A program made the translations under genes and the position numbers. Under the pieces are notes generated by a model, which was not told the origin of the DNA, did no database searches, and saw only the letters and a list, made by a program, of their open reading frames with translations. From JAIQFF01 sp963725615 (GTDB taxonomy: Bacteria; Acidobacteriota; Terriglobia; Terriglobales; Acidobacteriaceae), in the NCBI GenBank assembly GCA_963725615.1, contig CAVRZO010000030.1:23254-87253 (forward strand): DNA of 64,000 nucleotides, in the 5' to 3' direction. Of the stretch, positions 1 to 8,499 are shown one piece after another (the first letter of the stretch is position 1; every line of letters begins with the position of its first letter).

Positions 1-510
1 GGCAACCAGCCGCTGCACCTGCAGCAGCCGATTGGCGGGATCGTGGATGTCCCTCGCCTCCGGGTAAACCGTCGCCAGGGCGGCCACGGTGCTCACCAAC
101 ATGGCCATGGGATGGGCGTTGTAGCGAAAGCCCTCCATGAAGTTCTTGGTGGTTTCATGCAGCATTGTGTGATGGGTGATCTGGGTGACCCACTGCTTCA
201 GCTCTGTCTCGGCGGGCAGTTCACCAAATAACAACAGGTAGGCAACCTCCAGGAAGCTGCAGTGTTCGGCCAGGATTTCGATGGGATAGCCCCTATAACG
301 CAGGATGCCGCGCTCACCATCGATGAACGTGATCGTGCTGCGGCATGAAGCCGTATTCATGAAGGCCGGGTCATAGCTCATGATTCCGAAGTCTTCAGGA
401 CTGGTCTTGATCTGCCGCAGGTCCATGGCCCGGATCGTGCCGCCTTCGATGGGCAGGGTATAGTTCTGTTGTGTGCGATTGTCGGTGATGGTGATACTGT
501 TTTGCGCCAT
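1..510 (-). CDS. gltA: Citrate synthase, N-terminal part (cut by window edge)
   Basis: Condenses acetyl-CoA and oxaloacetate to citrate at the entry of the TCA cycle. The 170 codons present are open from ATG at 510 to the window edge. They show the type II N-terminal region, with an RAMDLRQIK stretch, a TFIDGERGILRYRGYPIE core near residues 60-78, and a GFRYNAHPMAM helix. The active-site His and Asp residues lie in the missing part. It sits downstream of the 2-oxoacid:ferredoxin oxidoreductase genes on the same strand, separated by 192 bases, so co-transcription is possible. The 2-methylcitrate synthase alternative cannot be excluded from this fragment. Confidence 0.9.
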   Translation of the reverse strand, partial: MAQNSITITDNRTQQNYTLPIEGGTIRAMDLRQIKTSPEDFGIMSYDPAFMNTASCRSTITFIDGERGILRYRGYPIEILAEHCSFLEVAYLLLFGELPAETELKQWVTQITHHTMLHETTKNFMEGFRYNAHPMAMLVSTVAALATVYPEARDIHDPANRLLQVQRLVA

Positions 511-702
511 CTGAAATCCCCCCTGACCACTGGCCGTGGGTTGAAAAGCGGAGTTTTCCCAGATCGTACTTCCCGATCCGCACGGACAAGATTAGGAGGT
601 CCTAACCAGGATCGCAGTGTGCCTTGTCACGAAGACTGGTGAGGCAGGTCACAACGGATTAATGGCGAGTGAGGCGTCGTGTGATGCTGCCGCGTGGCCT
701 CA

Positions 703-2253
703 CTAGGCAAAGCCGTCAGCCTGCGCGACTGCGCCGGCATAGGCTTGGTGGTTGACGAACTCCCAACCGGCAGCCAGCGCCTGACGGTCGATTTCAAGCA
801 AGGCACAGTCCTTTACCTTGACTTCGAGGACTTTCAGAGCTGATTCGCGAGTAAGGCAGTCAATCTCGGCCAACATCGCGCCCAGCATCACAATGTTTGT
901 GGCCTTCGCTGAACCGAGTTTGTCCGCGATTTGCGAAGCAGGAACACAGATCACATTCGCCGCGGGAACGGCGAAGTCCTCCGGCACTTTGTCGCTGGAG
1001 TAAAGAATGAGTCCTCCGGGAGCCACCTGCGGCGCGAACTTGCGCAGGGCAATTTCGCTCATTGCAATCAGCACTTGGGGACGCGAGACAAGAGGTGAGC
1101 CAATACGCTGCTTCGACAGGCATACATGACAATTGGCGCTGCCGGAACGCATCTCCGGCCCGTAGGAAGGAAGCCAGCTGACTTCCAGTCCTTCGCGCAT
1201 GCCCATTTCGGCCAACAACTGGCCGAGCAGGAGCACGCCTTGTCCGCCAAAGCCGGCCAGTTTGATAGCGAGCTGCTCGAATCCATGTGAGTGTGGCGTT
1301 AGGAGGCCAGATAGTGCTTCTCCTCGAATCTCGAGCACCTCCGCGACCGGGCGCTGCGGGGGAGCTGAGTCGGGAGGAACTTCCAGCTTCCGGTCCCGAA
1401 AAATGTTCAGCGGAAACGAGGGAATCATTTGTTCCGCTACCCAACGGCGCGCATCTACGGGATCCTTTCCCCAGATCGTCGGGCAAGGCGAAAGAATCTC
1501 GACAAACGAAAAGCCCAGATTATCGCGCTGGTTTTCGAGTGCTTTGCGAATCGCCCGCCGCGCTCTCATGATGTTCTTATTGTCCGAAAGCGCCACGCGC
1601 TCGATGTAAACGGGAGCTTCAAGCGTGGAAAGCAGTTCCGACATATGCAAGGGGAAGCCCTCGTTGACGGGTCGGCGTCCCCAGGGCGACGTCGTGCTTT
1701 TCTGTCCCACCAGCGTGGTGGGAGCCATTTGGCCGCCGGTCATGCCATAGATTGCGTTGTTCACGAAGAAGACTGTGATCTTCTCGCCCCGGTTCGCGGC
1801 ATGAATAATCTCGGCGGTCCCGATAGCGGCCAGGTCACCGTCCCCCTGGTATGCGATCACCAGTTTTTCGGGGCAGGCCCGCTTCAATCCCGTAGCCGCG
1901 GCGGGGGCCCGTCCGTGAGCCACCTGCACATTTCCCACATCAAAATAGTAGTAGGCGAACACCGAGCAGCCTACCGGGCTGACGAAGATGGTCTTGTCTT
2001 GCAGGCCCAGCTCCTCGATGGCCTCAGCAATCAGCTTATGCGCAACGCCATGGCCGCATCCCGGACAGTAGTGGGTCTGGTGTTTCAATTCTGACTTGCG
2101 CTCGTAGATGTCGTAGAACACCGGCGACTTGGAATGGACGACTTCATAAGTATTGCTGCCGGGATGTTGTTCCGTCGGACTGCTGGTGCTTTCGTCCGCC
2201 ATCTTTAGCGCTTCGCCTTCCATGACCGTATCCATAAAGTGCCTGCCAGTCAC
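703..2253 (-). CDS. 2-oxoacid:ferredoxin oxidoreductase, fused beta (TPP) and gamma subunits
   Basis: Oxidative decarboxylation of a 2-oxoacid to acyl-CoA with ferredoxin reduction. Residues about 60-300 form the TPP-binding beta subunit, with CPGCGHG and the GDGDLAAIG thiamine/Mg motif. Residues about 335-510 form the gamma subunit, opening with AGFGGQGVLLLG and containing SYGPEMRSG. The two are normally separate proteins. The reading frame begins with GTG at 2253, overlapping the alpha-subunit stop as GTGA; ATG codons at 2235 and 2223 are alternative starts. It is the last gene of a three-gene operon. The close match in style to VorB/VorA enzymes suggests branched-chain 2-oxoacids or 2-oxoglutarate, but the substrate cannot be fixed from sequence. 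Confidence 0.88.
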   Translation of the reverse strand: MTGRHFMDTVMEGEALKMADESTSSPTEQHPGSNTYEVVHSKSPVFYDIYERKSELKHQTHYCPGCGHGVAHKLIAEAIEELGLQDKTIFVSPVGCSVFAYYYFDVGNVQVAHGRAPAAATGLKRACPEKLVIAYQGDGDLAAIGTAEIIHAANRGEKITVFFVNNAIYGMTGGQMAPTTLVGQKSTTSPWGRRPVNEGFPLHMSELLSTLEAPVYIERVALSDNKNIMRARRAIRKALENQRDNLGFSFVEILSPCPTIWGKDPVDARRWVAEQMIPSFPLNIFRDRKLEVPPDSAPPQRPVAEVLEIRGEALSGLLTPHSHGFEQLAIKLAGFGGQGVLLLGQLLAEMGMREGLEVSWLPSYGPEMRSGSANCHVCLSKQRIGSPLVSRPQVLIAMSEIALRKFAPQVAPGGLILYSSDKVPEDFAVPAANVICVPASQIADKLGSAKATNIVMLGAMLAEIDCLTRESALKVLEVKVKDCALLEIDRQALAAGWEFVNHQAYAGAVAQADGFA

Positions 2254-3302
2254 ACACGTACCGGGATCTGTTTTTCAATTTGTTCGAGTATCTCTTCGAC
2301 CGATGGCACGTTACCGCCGACCCGGCCGTAAAACGCCACCGGCTTATTGCTTCCGATCGCCAGTTGTACGTCTTCGAGCATCTGGCCGTTGCTCAATTCA
2401 ACGACCATCAGCCTCTCTGCTCCGGACGCTATCCTGGCCAAATCCTTCGACGGGTAAGGCCAAAGGGTAATCGGACGGAATAGGCCCACTTTCCAGCCTT
2501 GCTTTCGCGCCTGTTCCACGGCGGAGCGCAGAACCCGTGACACGATGCCGTACCCAACCAGCAGCAGTTCTGCGTCATCGGTCTCGTACTGTTCAAATAG
2601 GGTCTCCGATTGCTGCGCCCGGATATATTTTGCCTCCATGCGGCGCTGGTGTTCTTCCAGTTCGTCAGGTTCCAAGTAGATCGAAGAGACCAGATTCTTG
2701 CGCGTCTCTGGAGTTCCCTTCACCGCCCAGGTCTTTTCCGGAACAATAGCCTCCCGATATTCAAGATCCAGCGATTCCATCATTTGCCCGATGAAGCCAT
2801 CGGCCAGCACGATGGCAGGATTGCGATACTTGTCCGCCAGATCAAAGGCCAACATGGTGAGCTCGGCCATTTCCTGCACGGAAGAGGGTGCCAGCACGAA
2901 ATTGCGGTAGTTGCCGTGCCCGCCTCCTTTCACCGTCGCGAAATAGTCGCTTTGCTCGGGCGCAATGTTCCCCAGACCGGGGCCGCCGCGCATCACGTCG
3001 ACGATGACACAGGGAAGTTCAGCTCCTGCCAAATAGGAGATACCCTCCTGCATCAGGCTGAGGCCGGGGCCAGACGAAGCACTCATGACACGGACCCCGG
3101 CCGCAGCGGCGCCGTAGACCATATTGATCGCGGCGACTTCACTCTCCGCCTGGAGGAAGGTTCCTCCAACCTGCGGCAGATACAATGCTGCCGCCTCGGT
3201 GATTTCGCTGGCGGGAGTAATGGGATATCCATAGAAGGCGCGGCAACCAGCCAGGATTGCGCCCTTGATCACGGCTACATTGCCCTTACAGAGCCGGCGC
3301 AT
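2250..3302 (-). CDS. vorB: 2-oxoacid:ferredoxin oxidoreductase, alpha subunit (VorB/KorA type)
   Basis: Alpha subunit of the same oxidoreductase. The N-terminal pyrimidine-binding domain has GYPITPASEI near residue 25 and LQAESEVAAINMVYGAA near residues 50-66. These are followed by a GGPGLG segment and a C-terminal transketolase-type domain carrying LLLVGYGIVSRV. The 350-residue length is usual for VorB/KorA without a fused gamma domain. The start at 3302 lies 17 bases inside the upstream ferredoxin gene and the stop overlaps the next gene, so the three are translationally coupled. Calling it VorB rather than KorA rests on overall motif resemblance only. Confidence 0.88.
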   Translation of the reverse strand: MRRLCKGNVAVIKGAILAGCRAFYGYPITPASEITEAAALYLPQVGGTFLQAESEVAAINMVYGAAAAGVRVMSASSGPGLSLMQEGISYLAGAELPCVIVDVMRGGPGLGNIAPEQSDYFATVKGGGHGNYRNFVLAPSSVQEMAELTMLAFDLADKYRNPAIVLADGFIGQMMESLDLEYREAIVPEKTWAVKGTPETRKNLVSSIYLEPDELEEHQRRMEAKYIRAQQSETLFEQYETDDAELLLVGYGIVSRVLRSAVEQARKQGWKVGLFRPITLWPYPSKDLARIASGAERLMVVELSNGQMLEDVQLAIGSNKPVAFYGRVGGNVPSVEEILEQIEKQIPVRV

Positions 3303-3564
3303 GTTGCCCTCCTTGCGATCCCGCGGCCATCTTTGGAGGTGCTGTCAGGCGGAAGACCACGATCGCTCCTGGTTCCGGACAGCAGTAGAAGCAGATGCCG
3401 CACCCCGTGCAGCCTTCACCGGCATAAACCGCCGGATGCACGCCATAGGCGCTCAGATCATCGGCCAGTGCCAGACACTTCGGCGGACACGACTCGACAC
3501 AGAGTCCGCATCCTTTGCACTCTTCAACGTTGATTTCGATGTTGCCCCGTGCGAGCCCCGACAT
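3286..3564 (-). CDS. 2[4Fe-4S] ferredoxin subunit of the oxidoreductase
   Basis: Electron-transfer subunit of 92 residues. It has two cysteine clusters, CKGCGLCVESCP near residues 17-28 and CTGCGICFYCCPEPG near residues 52-66. Each gives four ligands for a [4Fe-4S] centre; the second cluster has an extra adjacent cysteine. The start ATG at 3564 is preceded by GAGGTGA at a good distance. It is the first clear gene of the operon and overlaps the alpha subunit by 17 bases. Its presence supports a ferredoxin-dependent, CoA-acylating enzyme rather than a lipoamide dehydrogenase complex. Confidence 0.87.
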   Translation of the reverse strand: MSGLARGNIEINVEECKGCGLCVESCPPKCLALADDLSAYGVHPAVYAGEGCTGCGICFYCCPEPGAIVVFRLTAPPKMAAGSQGGQHAPAL

Positions 3565-3567
3565 GGG

Positions 3568-3648
3568 TCACCTCGAGACTACCTGTGTCACTTCAGCGTG
3601 TTGCAACCATTGGATCTCAATCAGCCGTACAAGCTTATTTGAGACCAT
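3568..3648 (-). CDS. Possible 26-residue leader ORF before the ferredoxin gene
   Basis: A short frame runs from ATG at 3648 to TGA at 3568-3570 and encodes 26 residues beginning MVSNKLVRLIEIQW. It is preceded by GGGAGG eight bases before the ATG, one of the better ribosome sites in the window. Its last codons (TCG AGG TGA) contain the ribosome site of the ferredoxin gene, whose ATG follows the stop by three bases. The peptide loosely recalls the first helix of RsbRD-type sensor domains, so it may be a leader peptide or the stump of a lost gene. Translation is inferred only. Confidence 0.35.
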   Translation of the reverse strand: MVSNKLVRLIEIQWLQHAEVTQVVSR

Positions 3649-3973
3649 CGTGGTAGCCTCCCTGCTCTCTTCAGTTGTTAGTCTCGATCCAGCTAGGGTT
3701 TCTCGCCATGATCAGAAGCACAACCAGATGTGACTTGGATCACGACTATTTGGTGTCGTTGCAGGACAGGGCTTTGGGCGCAGGGGTTTACAGATGGCCG
3801 GCCTGAACGCCGATACCACGACGCACAGGCATTGAGGCTTCGCCGGAGACTATTTCAGACCACCTCGCATGCTGGCGCGGTGAAAGCTGCATCTTTACCG
3901 CCACTGAGAGGCGGCCCCTTGTTGTCTGTCCGGCCAGTTTCCGCGAGTGTTTGTCCGGATTTGCACCCCGACC
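3649..3973. other. Intergenic region with no gene seen
   Basis: About 325 bases between the 26-codon frame (start at 3648) and the stop of the lipoprotein gene at 3974, both on the minus strand. It should hold the promoter of the oxidoreductase operon. No convincing -35/-10 pair, hairpin terminator or conserved RNA was recognised. Open frames here on the plus strand have no family features. Confidence 0.5.
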
Positions 3974-4822
3974 TCAATATTCCCATGGCGACAGGTATCC
4001 CGTACCAGCAGGTTCGCAGGTGCTGCCAGCGAGCGTGTAGTTTCCCCGAATCAAGCCATCTCCCTTTGCCTTCCCGAGGAAAACAATGACGCCGTTGTCG
4101 GTCTCAATTTCAAGGGACACAGAATTGCCCATGATGTAACTGCCGGAGGGAAATGTCCCAGACGTAATCTTCGCCGACTTGAAACAGGTACCGACCTCAA
4201 AAAACGCTGTTCCGGTAAGCTCAAAGATGCCCTCAGAAGTGGCGGCGCCTTGAGCCAGCGCGACTACGACGCGGTTGGTATCTCCCGTCTCGCTTGTTAG
4301 ATCGCCGGCCCAGTTGCCGGCCATCGATGATACCTTCACACCCGTGACGTTTCCTTTGTCGCCACCCGCACAGCCACCGTTGATGGCATAGGTTCCGGTG
4401 AATTGTCCCGGCAAATGCGTGGCGGTCAAGGTGTTGTCGCTGATACTGCCGGTGAGAGTAGTGACCTGTCCATCGACAGACGTGGCCGTCAGGGAGAGGT
4501 CGCTCCCCGTCAGGGTACCAGTCAGGCTCACCGTGCTAAGCGGGTCAAAGCAATTCGAACCGTTGATGTGGACTGCGCCGCTCACCGAACTGCCCGATGG
4601 ACTGATGCTGCCGCCAATCGTCAGGGGTGGCGCGCCCGACACCGTAGAGGTCATACTGAATTGCCAATTGCCTTCAATGTTCGGGCCTGGTGATGGCGCA
4701 GGTGAGGTTACCACTCCTGCTCCTCCGGGTGTTCCTCTGGTTGTTCCTTGGTATTCCCCTCCCCCGCACCCGCAGAGGAGAACCCCTGCCGATAGCCAAA
4801 AAAAGTTCGCCCAGCGTTTCAT
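3974..4822 (-). CDS. Predicted lipoprotein, beta-rich, function unknown
   Basis: A 282-residue protein with a lipoprotein signal: charged MKRW start, hydrophobic core and an LLCGC lipobox with the acylated Cys near residue 19, followed by Gly residues. The body is rich in Ser, Thr and Gly, with repeated stretches such as VSLTGTLTGSDLSLTATSVDG and LTGSISDNTLTATHL. This suggests a beta-sandwich built of similar strands, a pattern common in acidobacterial surface lipoproteins. No enzyme motif is visible. It is a single gene between the oxidoreductase operon and the divergent arsenic operon. Confidence 0.75.
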   Translation of the reverse strand: MKRWANFFWLSAGVLLCGCGGGEYQGTTRGTPGGAGVVTSPAPSPGPNIEGNWQFSMTSTVSGAPPLTIGGSISPSGSSVSGAVHINGSNCFDPLSTVSLTGTLTGSDLSLTATSVDGQVTTLTGSISDNTLTATHLPGQFTGTYAINGGCAGGDKGNVTGVKVSSMAGNWAGDLTSETGDTNRVVVALAQGAATSEGIFELTGTAFFEVGTCFKSAKITSGTFPSGSYIMGNSVSLEIETDNGVIVFLGKAKGDGLIRGNYTLAGSTCEPAGTGYLSPWEY

Positions 4823-5222
4823 GGAGTTTCTCCTAGAAACCGTTGCCGCAATTGTTGAATGCAGGCAGCGTGCCAGAGCAAGTATATCTCCGGAACCAAG
4901 ATGTGAGCTGGCAACTACCTGATTCGCGGAGTGTTTGGCTTGGGACGAATAAATTAAGATTCAAGGAAGGCAGTTTGCCGCAAACCCAACTGTTAACGGC
5001 TCTATCTGTTTGGATAGGGTGTGCCCAAGGCGCAAGCCTCAGAATTTCCTGCCAGCGAAGCTCCTCGGCGACAGAAGGAATTGGAACGACGCGGATTCAA
5101 AACGAGAGTGGAACCCGCATGAGCCGTTGGGCACGTGTTTTTCCCAGGCCGAATTGCCACTGTCGCCCCCTTCCATCAGTTAGTTCCGGTTAACCCGACT
5201 CGGGCATAACTCGCGAAATCGG
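4823..5222. other. Divergent intergenic region with no gene seen
   Basis: This stretch separates the lipoprotein gene (minus) from the arsR promoter (plus). It must contain the lipoprotein promoter. No hairpin, repeat family member or convincing short gene was recognised. Confidence 0.5.
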
Positions 5223-5259
5223 TTGACAGGAACCCATATTTCTGCAACTATCGAAATAT
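5223..5259 (+). promoter_or_regulatory. arsR promoter with candidate ArsR operator palindrome
   Basis: TTGACA at 5223-5228 is a perfect -35 match. A weak -10 (AACTAT, 5246-5251) lies 17 bases downstream. ATATTTC at 5236-5242 and GAAATAT at 5253-5259 form a perfect 7-base inverted repeat with a 10-base spacer, overlapping the -10 and the arsR start codon. ArsR/SmtB repressors usually bind such AT-rich dyads at their own promoter, so autorepression relieved by arsenite is inferred. A start site about seven bases after this -10 would make the arsR mRNA nearly leaderless. Confidence 0.5.
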
Positions 5260-5611
5260 GCCAGGAGCAAGCAAGAAGACCGCAGAGAATGTGGCAAAGT
5301 ACGCCGACATGCTTTCTGCCATGGGCACCGAACCACGACTTCGAATCATGCAATTGCTGTTATCAGCACATCCCGACGGCCTGGTTGTAGGAGATATCCA
5401 ATCGGAGCTGGACATTCCAAACTCCACGCTTTCGCACCATCTGGAGAAATTGAAGAATGAAGAACTTGTGAATGTTCGCCGTGAAAGCACTTTTTTGCGG
5501 TACACGGCAAACACGGACGCCCTCCAGGAGCTGCTGCAATTTCTCTACGCCGAATGTTGCACTCGAAACAAGGCAGTCAAACCGCAAAATATCGTTCAGC
5601 TTTGCAAATAG
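5258..5611 (+). CDS. arsR: ArsR-family arsenic-responsive repressor
   Basis: Winged-helix repressor of 117 residues controlling the downstream arsenic genes. The DNA-recognition helix is in the STLSHHLEKLKNEELV segment near residues 56-71. There is no CxC motif in the recognition helix as in the R773/pI258 ArsR type. Instead vicinal Cys100-Cys101 and Cys116 lie near the C-terminus, as in the Acidithiobacillus-type ArsR that binds As(III) through C-terminal cysteines. No Shine-Dalgarno sequence precedes the ATG at 5258, which fits a leaderless message; ATG at 5309 would cut into the domain. First gene of arsR-arsM-arsC-acr3. Confidence 0.9.
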   Translation: MPGASKKTAENVAKYADMLSAMGTEPRLRIMQLLLSAHPDGLVVGDIQSELDIPNSTLSHHLEKLKNEELVNVRRESTFLRYTANTDALQELLQFLYAECCTRNKAVKPQNIVQLCK

Positions 5612-5625
5612 GAGAGGGGCGCACC

Positions 5626-6486
5626 ATGAGTAGTACCGATATTAAGGACGTAGTCAAAGAAAGGTATGGCCAGGCAGCCTTGCGTGTGAAGATTGGTGGC
5701 AGTGCCTGTTGCGGCGCCACTGCGGCAAACGGCTTGGGTTGTGACCCGATCACCTCCAACCTTTACGACTCCTCCCAGGCGGGACAAGTCCCTGAGGAGG
5801 CCATGCTCGCCTCATTAGGATGTGGAAATCCAACTGCATTGGCGAAATTGAATCCAGGAGAAGTGGTTCTCGATCTCGGCTCGGGCGGTGGCGTGGACGT
5901 CCTGCTTTCGGCGAAGCGGGTTGGGCCCACCGGCAAGGCTTACGGTCTCGATATGACGGACGAGATGCTGGCTCTCGCCAATGAGAACAAGCGCAAAGCG
6001 GGCGCCGAGAATGTCGAGTTCCTTAAGGGCGAGATCGAACATATCCCCCTGCCGGACAACTCAGTCGACGTGATTATCTCGAACTGCGTGATCAACCTTT
6101 CGGCGGACAAAGACCGTGTACTGAGAGAAGCCTTTCGTGTACTGAAGCCGGGCGGGCGCTTTGCGGTTTCCGATGTTGTGACCCGAGGCGAAATTAGACC
6201 GGAAATCCGCCAGAATGTGCTTCTGTGGGTCGGCTGTGTAGCGGGGGCGCTCGGAGATGACGACTATCGCAGCAAACTCTCCGCCGCAGGTTTCAACCAA
6301 ATTGACATCGAACCCACACGGGTCTATCGCGCAGAAGATGCGCTTGAGTTTCTTTCTGCGGAAGGCGTCGATGTGGATGCGATTGCACCCGACGTAGATG
6401 GCAAGTTCATGAGTGCCTTCATTCGGGCTGTCAAGCCAGCAGGCGCTGGCGCGAAGGCTTGTTGCGGACCGACTTGCTGCAACTAG
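5626..6486 (+). CDS. arsM: Arsenite S-adenosylmethionine methyltransferase
   Basis: Methylates arsenite stepwise using SAM in the cytoplasm. The SAM-binding core is VLDLGSGGGVDV near residues 81-92, followed by GLDMTDEML. The three cysteines expected to bind As(III) are present at 66 (LGCGNPT), 154 (SNCVINL) and 204 (WVGCVAG). The C-terminus carries a further cluster, ACCGPTCC. The start ATG at 5626 follows GGAGAGGGG; an upstream in-frame ATG at 5554 lies inside arsR and is rejected. It begins 14 bases after the arsR stop, so it is co-regulated with it. Confidence 0.93.
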   Translation: MSSTDIKDVVKERYGQAALRVKIGGSACCGATAANGLGCDPITSNLYDSSQAGQVPEEAMLASLGCGNPTALAKLNPGEVVLDLGSGGGVDVLLSAKRVGPTGKAYGLDMTDEMLALANENKRKAGAENVEFLKGEIEHIPLPDNSVDVIISNCVINLSADKDRVLREAFRVLKPGGRFAVSDVVTRGEIRPEIRQNVLLWVGCVAGALGDDDYRSKLSAAGFNQIDIEPTRVYRAEDALEFLSAEGVDVDAIAPDVDGKFMSAFIRAVKPAGAGAKACCGPTCCN

Positions 6487-6498
6487 GAGACAACGAGT

Positions 6499-7011
6499 AT
6501 GCAAGGACACTACAACGTCTTATTTCTGTGCACGGGCAATTCCGCGCGCTCGATCATGGCCGAGGCAATTCTAAACTTCAAAGGCAGGCCTAATTTCACC
6601 GGCTACAGCGCCGGAAGCCATCCCTCAGGAGCTGTTCGACCGGAAGCCTTGAGACAGCTCGAAACGGCGCACTTACCAACCAAGGGTCTGCGCAGCAAGG
6701 CGTGGGATGAATTCTCTCTGCCTGGCTCTCCGAAGCTCGACTTTGTTTTTACGGTTTGCGACAACGCGGCGAAAGAAGTTTGCCCAATCTGGCCGGGGCA
6801 GCCGATGACCGCGCATTGGGGCGTTCCAGACCCGGCGGCAGTTTACGGGAGCGAAGCAGAGGTGGAACGGGCATTTCGCGAGGCGTTTTTTATCCTGGAT
6901 CGCAGAATCAGTCTATTCCTCTGCCTTCCCCTTAAGAGTCTGGACAGTCTTGCACTCAAGAGGGAGCTCGACAATATCGGCCAAACGATGAGACCCGTAA
7001 CCAGCGAATAG
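6499..7011 (+). CDS. arsC: Arsenate reductase, low-molecular-weight phosphatase fold
   Basis: Reduces arsenate to arsenite so that it can be methylated or exported. The N-terminal phosphate loop is CTGNSARS, with catalytic Cys11 and Arg17. Additional cysteines at 87 (TVCDNA) and 95 (EVCP) match the redox relay of thioredoxin-coupled pI258-type enzymes. A PDPA loop provides the general acid Asp. Length 170 is somewhat above the usual 130-145 because of a C-terminal helical extension. GGAGACAACGAG precedes ATG 6499. It lies 12 bases after arsM. Confidence 0.92.
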   Translation: MQGHYNVLFLCTGNSARSIMAEAILNFKGRPNFTGYSAGSHPSGAVRPEALRQLETAHLPTKGLRSKAWDEFSLPGSPKLDFVFTVCDNAAKEVCPIWPGQPMTAHWGVPDPAAVYGSEAEVERAFREAFFILDRRISLFLCLPLKSLDSLALKRELDNIGQTMRPVTSE

Positions 7012-7071
7012 CGGCGTTTTTCACAAGAAGCCTGCGCTTCGTAGGCCTGCCGAAAGTATAGGGATCGCCAC

Positions 7072-8157
7072 ATGAAGGCAACCAGTCGTCTCAGTTTTCT
7101 GGATCGTTATCTGACCGCGTGGATCTTCGCCGCTATGGTCGCGGGCGTTGTATTGGGCTGGCTTGTGCCCGGAGTTGTACCGTTTCTGAATCGCTTTAAC
7201 GTCGGGACGACCTCCATTCCGATAGCAACGGGATTGATTTTGATGATGTATCCACCTTTCACGAAGGTGCGATATGAGGAACTGCATGAGGTCTTTCGCA
7301 ACAAGCGCGTGCTCGGCCTTTCACTCGTGCAGAACTGGGTTGTCGGGCCGATTCTGATGTTTGTTCTCGCCATTGTCTTCCTGCGCGGATATCCAGAATA
7401 CATGGCGGGGTTGATCATGATCGGTCTCGCGCGCTGCATCGCCATGGTCATTGTGTGGAACGAACTAGCCCGAGGCGATACGGAGTATGCGGCTGGCCTA
7501 GTGGCCTTCAATTCGCTTTTCCAGGTCTTTTTCTATTCTCTCTACGCCTGGATCTTCATTACAGTCCTTCCCGCGAAGCTCGGCCTTCGCAGTACCGTCG
7601 TCAATGTGTCCATTGCAGAGATCGCAAAGAGTGTCTTTATTTATCTGGGAATTCCGTTTGTCGCCGGATTTGTGACTCGTGCCGCATTGGTGCGTTCTAA
7701 AGGGCACAACTGGTACAACCGACACTTCGTTCCGCGCATAAGCCCCCTGACGCTGATCGCCTTGCTGTTCACGATTGTGGTGATGTTCTCACTTAAAGGT
7801 GGGTACATTGTTCGTCTGCCCTTGGACGTCCTCCGCATCGCCGTTCCGCTGTTGATTTACTTCGTGCTGATGTTCTTGGTGTCCTTTTACATGGGGAAGA
7901 AGTTGGGTGCGGACTATTCCAAGACCACCACCTTGGCATTTACCGCCGCCTCCAACAATTTTGAACTGGCGATCGCCGTGGCAGTCTCGGTGTTTGGCAT
8001 CAACTCCGGAGCTGCATTCGCGGCTGTCATCGGGCCTTTGGTGGAAGTGCCCGTAATGGTTGCGCTCGTCAATGTGGCCCTCTACTTCCAACGTCATTTT
8101 TTCCCCAACCCACAATCGATAGCTATCGAGCCGGTTTGCTCGCCCACTGCGCAATAA
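7072..8157 (+). CDS. acr3: Arsenite efflux transporter Acr3
   Basis: Inner-membrane As(III)/H+ antiporter of 361 residues and about ten hydrophobic segments, in the bile/arsenite/riboflavin transporter superfamily. The family-defining region is the MIGLARCIAMVIVWNELA helix, whose Cys is essential in studied Acr3 proteins. A second signature helix is AFTAASNNFELAIAVAV near residues 285-300. It is the last gene of the arsenic operon, 60 bases after arsC, and completes an expel-or-methylate pathway. Confidence 0.94.
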   Translation: MKATSRLSFLDRYLTAWIFAAMVAGVVLGWLVPGVVPFLNRFNVGTTSIPIATGLILMMYPPFTKVRYEELHEVFRNKRVLGLSLVQNWVVGPILMFVLAIVFLRGYPEYMAGLIMIGLARCIAMVIVWNELARGDTEYAAGLVAFNSLFQVFFYSLYAWIFITVLPAKLGLRSTVVNVSIAEIAKSVFIYLGIPFVAGFVTRAALVRSKGHNWYNRHFVPRISPLTLIALLFTIVVMFSLKGGYIVRLPLDVLRIAVPLLIYFVLMFLVSFYMGKKLGADYSKTTTLAFTAASNNFELAIAVAVSVFGINSGAAFAAVIGPLVEVPVMVALVNVALYFQRHFFPNPQSIAIEPVCSPTAQ

Positions 8158-8499
8158 AGGATCGCCGTTGCTGCGACGACGCCCCCCACATGCCTGCAGT
8201 GGAGCACTTTTTCTGTTGCGTGTTAACGCGGGCGCCGTTCAAAACCTGGGGAAGCTTTTCGGGCGTAACTACCAACGAGTCGCTCGGCGCAGAATCTTCA
8301 TCAAACTCTCCGCAATCGTGCTGTCGCCCCGCGACGCCAGACGCGACCCAGGAAAGGCCTGGCGCTCCGCTAGGAATATCACGAGTCTGAAGGCCCCAAC
8401 CTTCGACTCGCCGTCGAGTCAAGTGCGGTTCGTTGTACCACTATCCCGCGTTGGACGTGACAATTTAGAATGGAGGTTAGCGGCGTGCCCGCGTTTTGA
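8158..8499. other. Intergenic region with no gene seen
   Basis: About 340 bases between acr3 and the next plus-strand gene. Frames on both strands are arginine-rich and without family features, typical of non-coding high-GC DNA. No clear terminator hairpin after acr3 was found. Confidence 0.5.
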
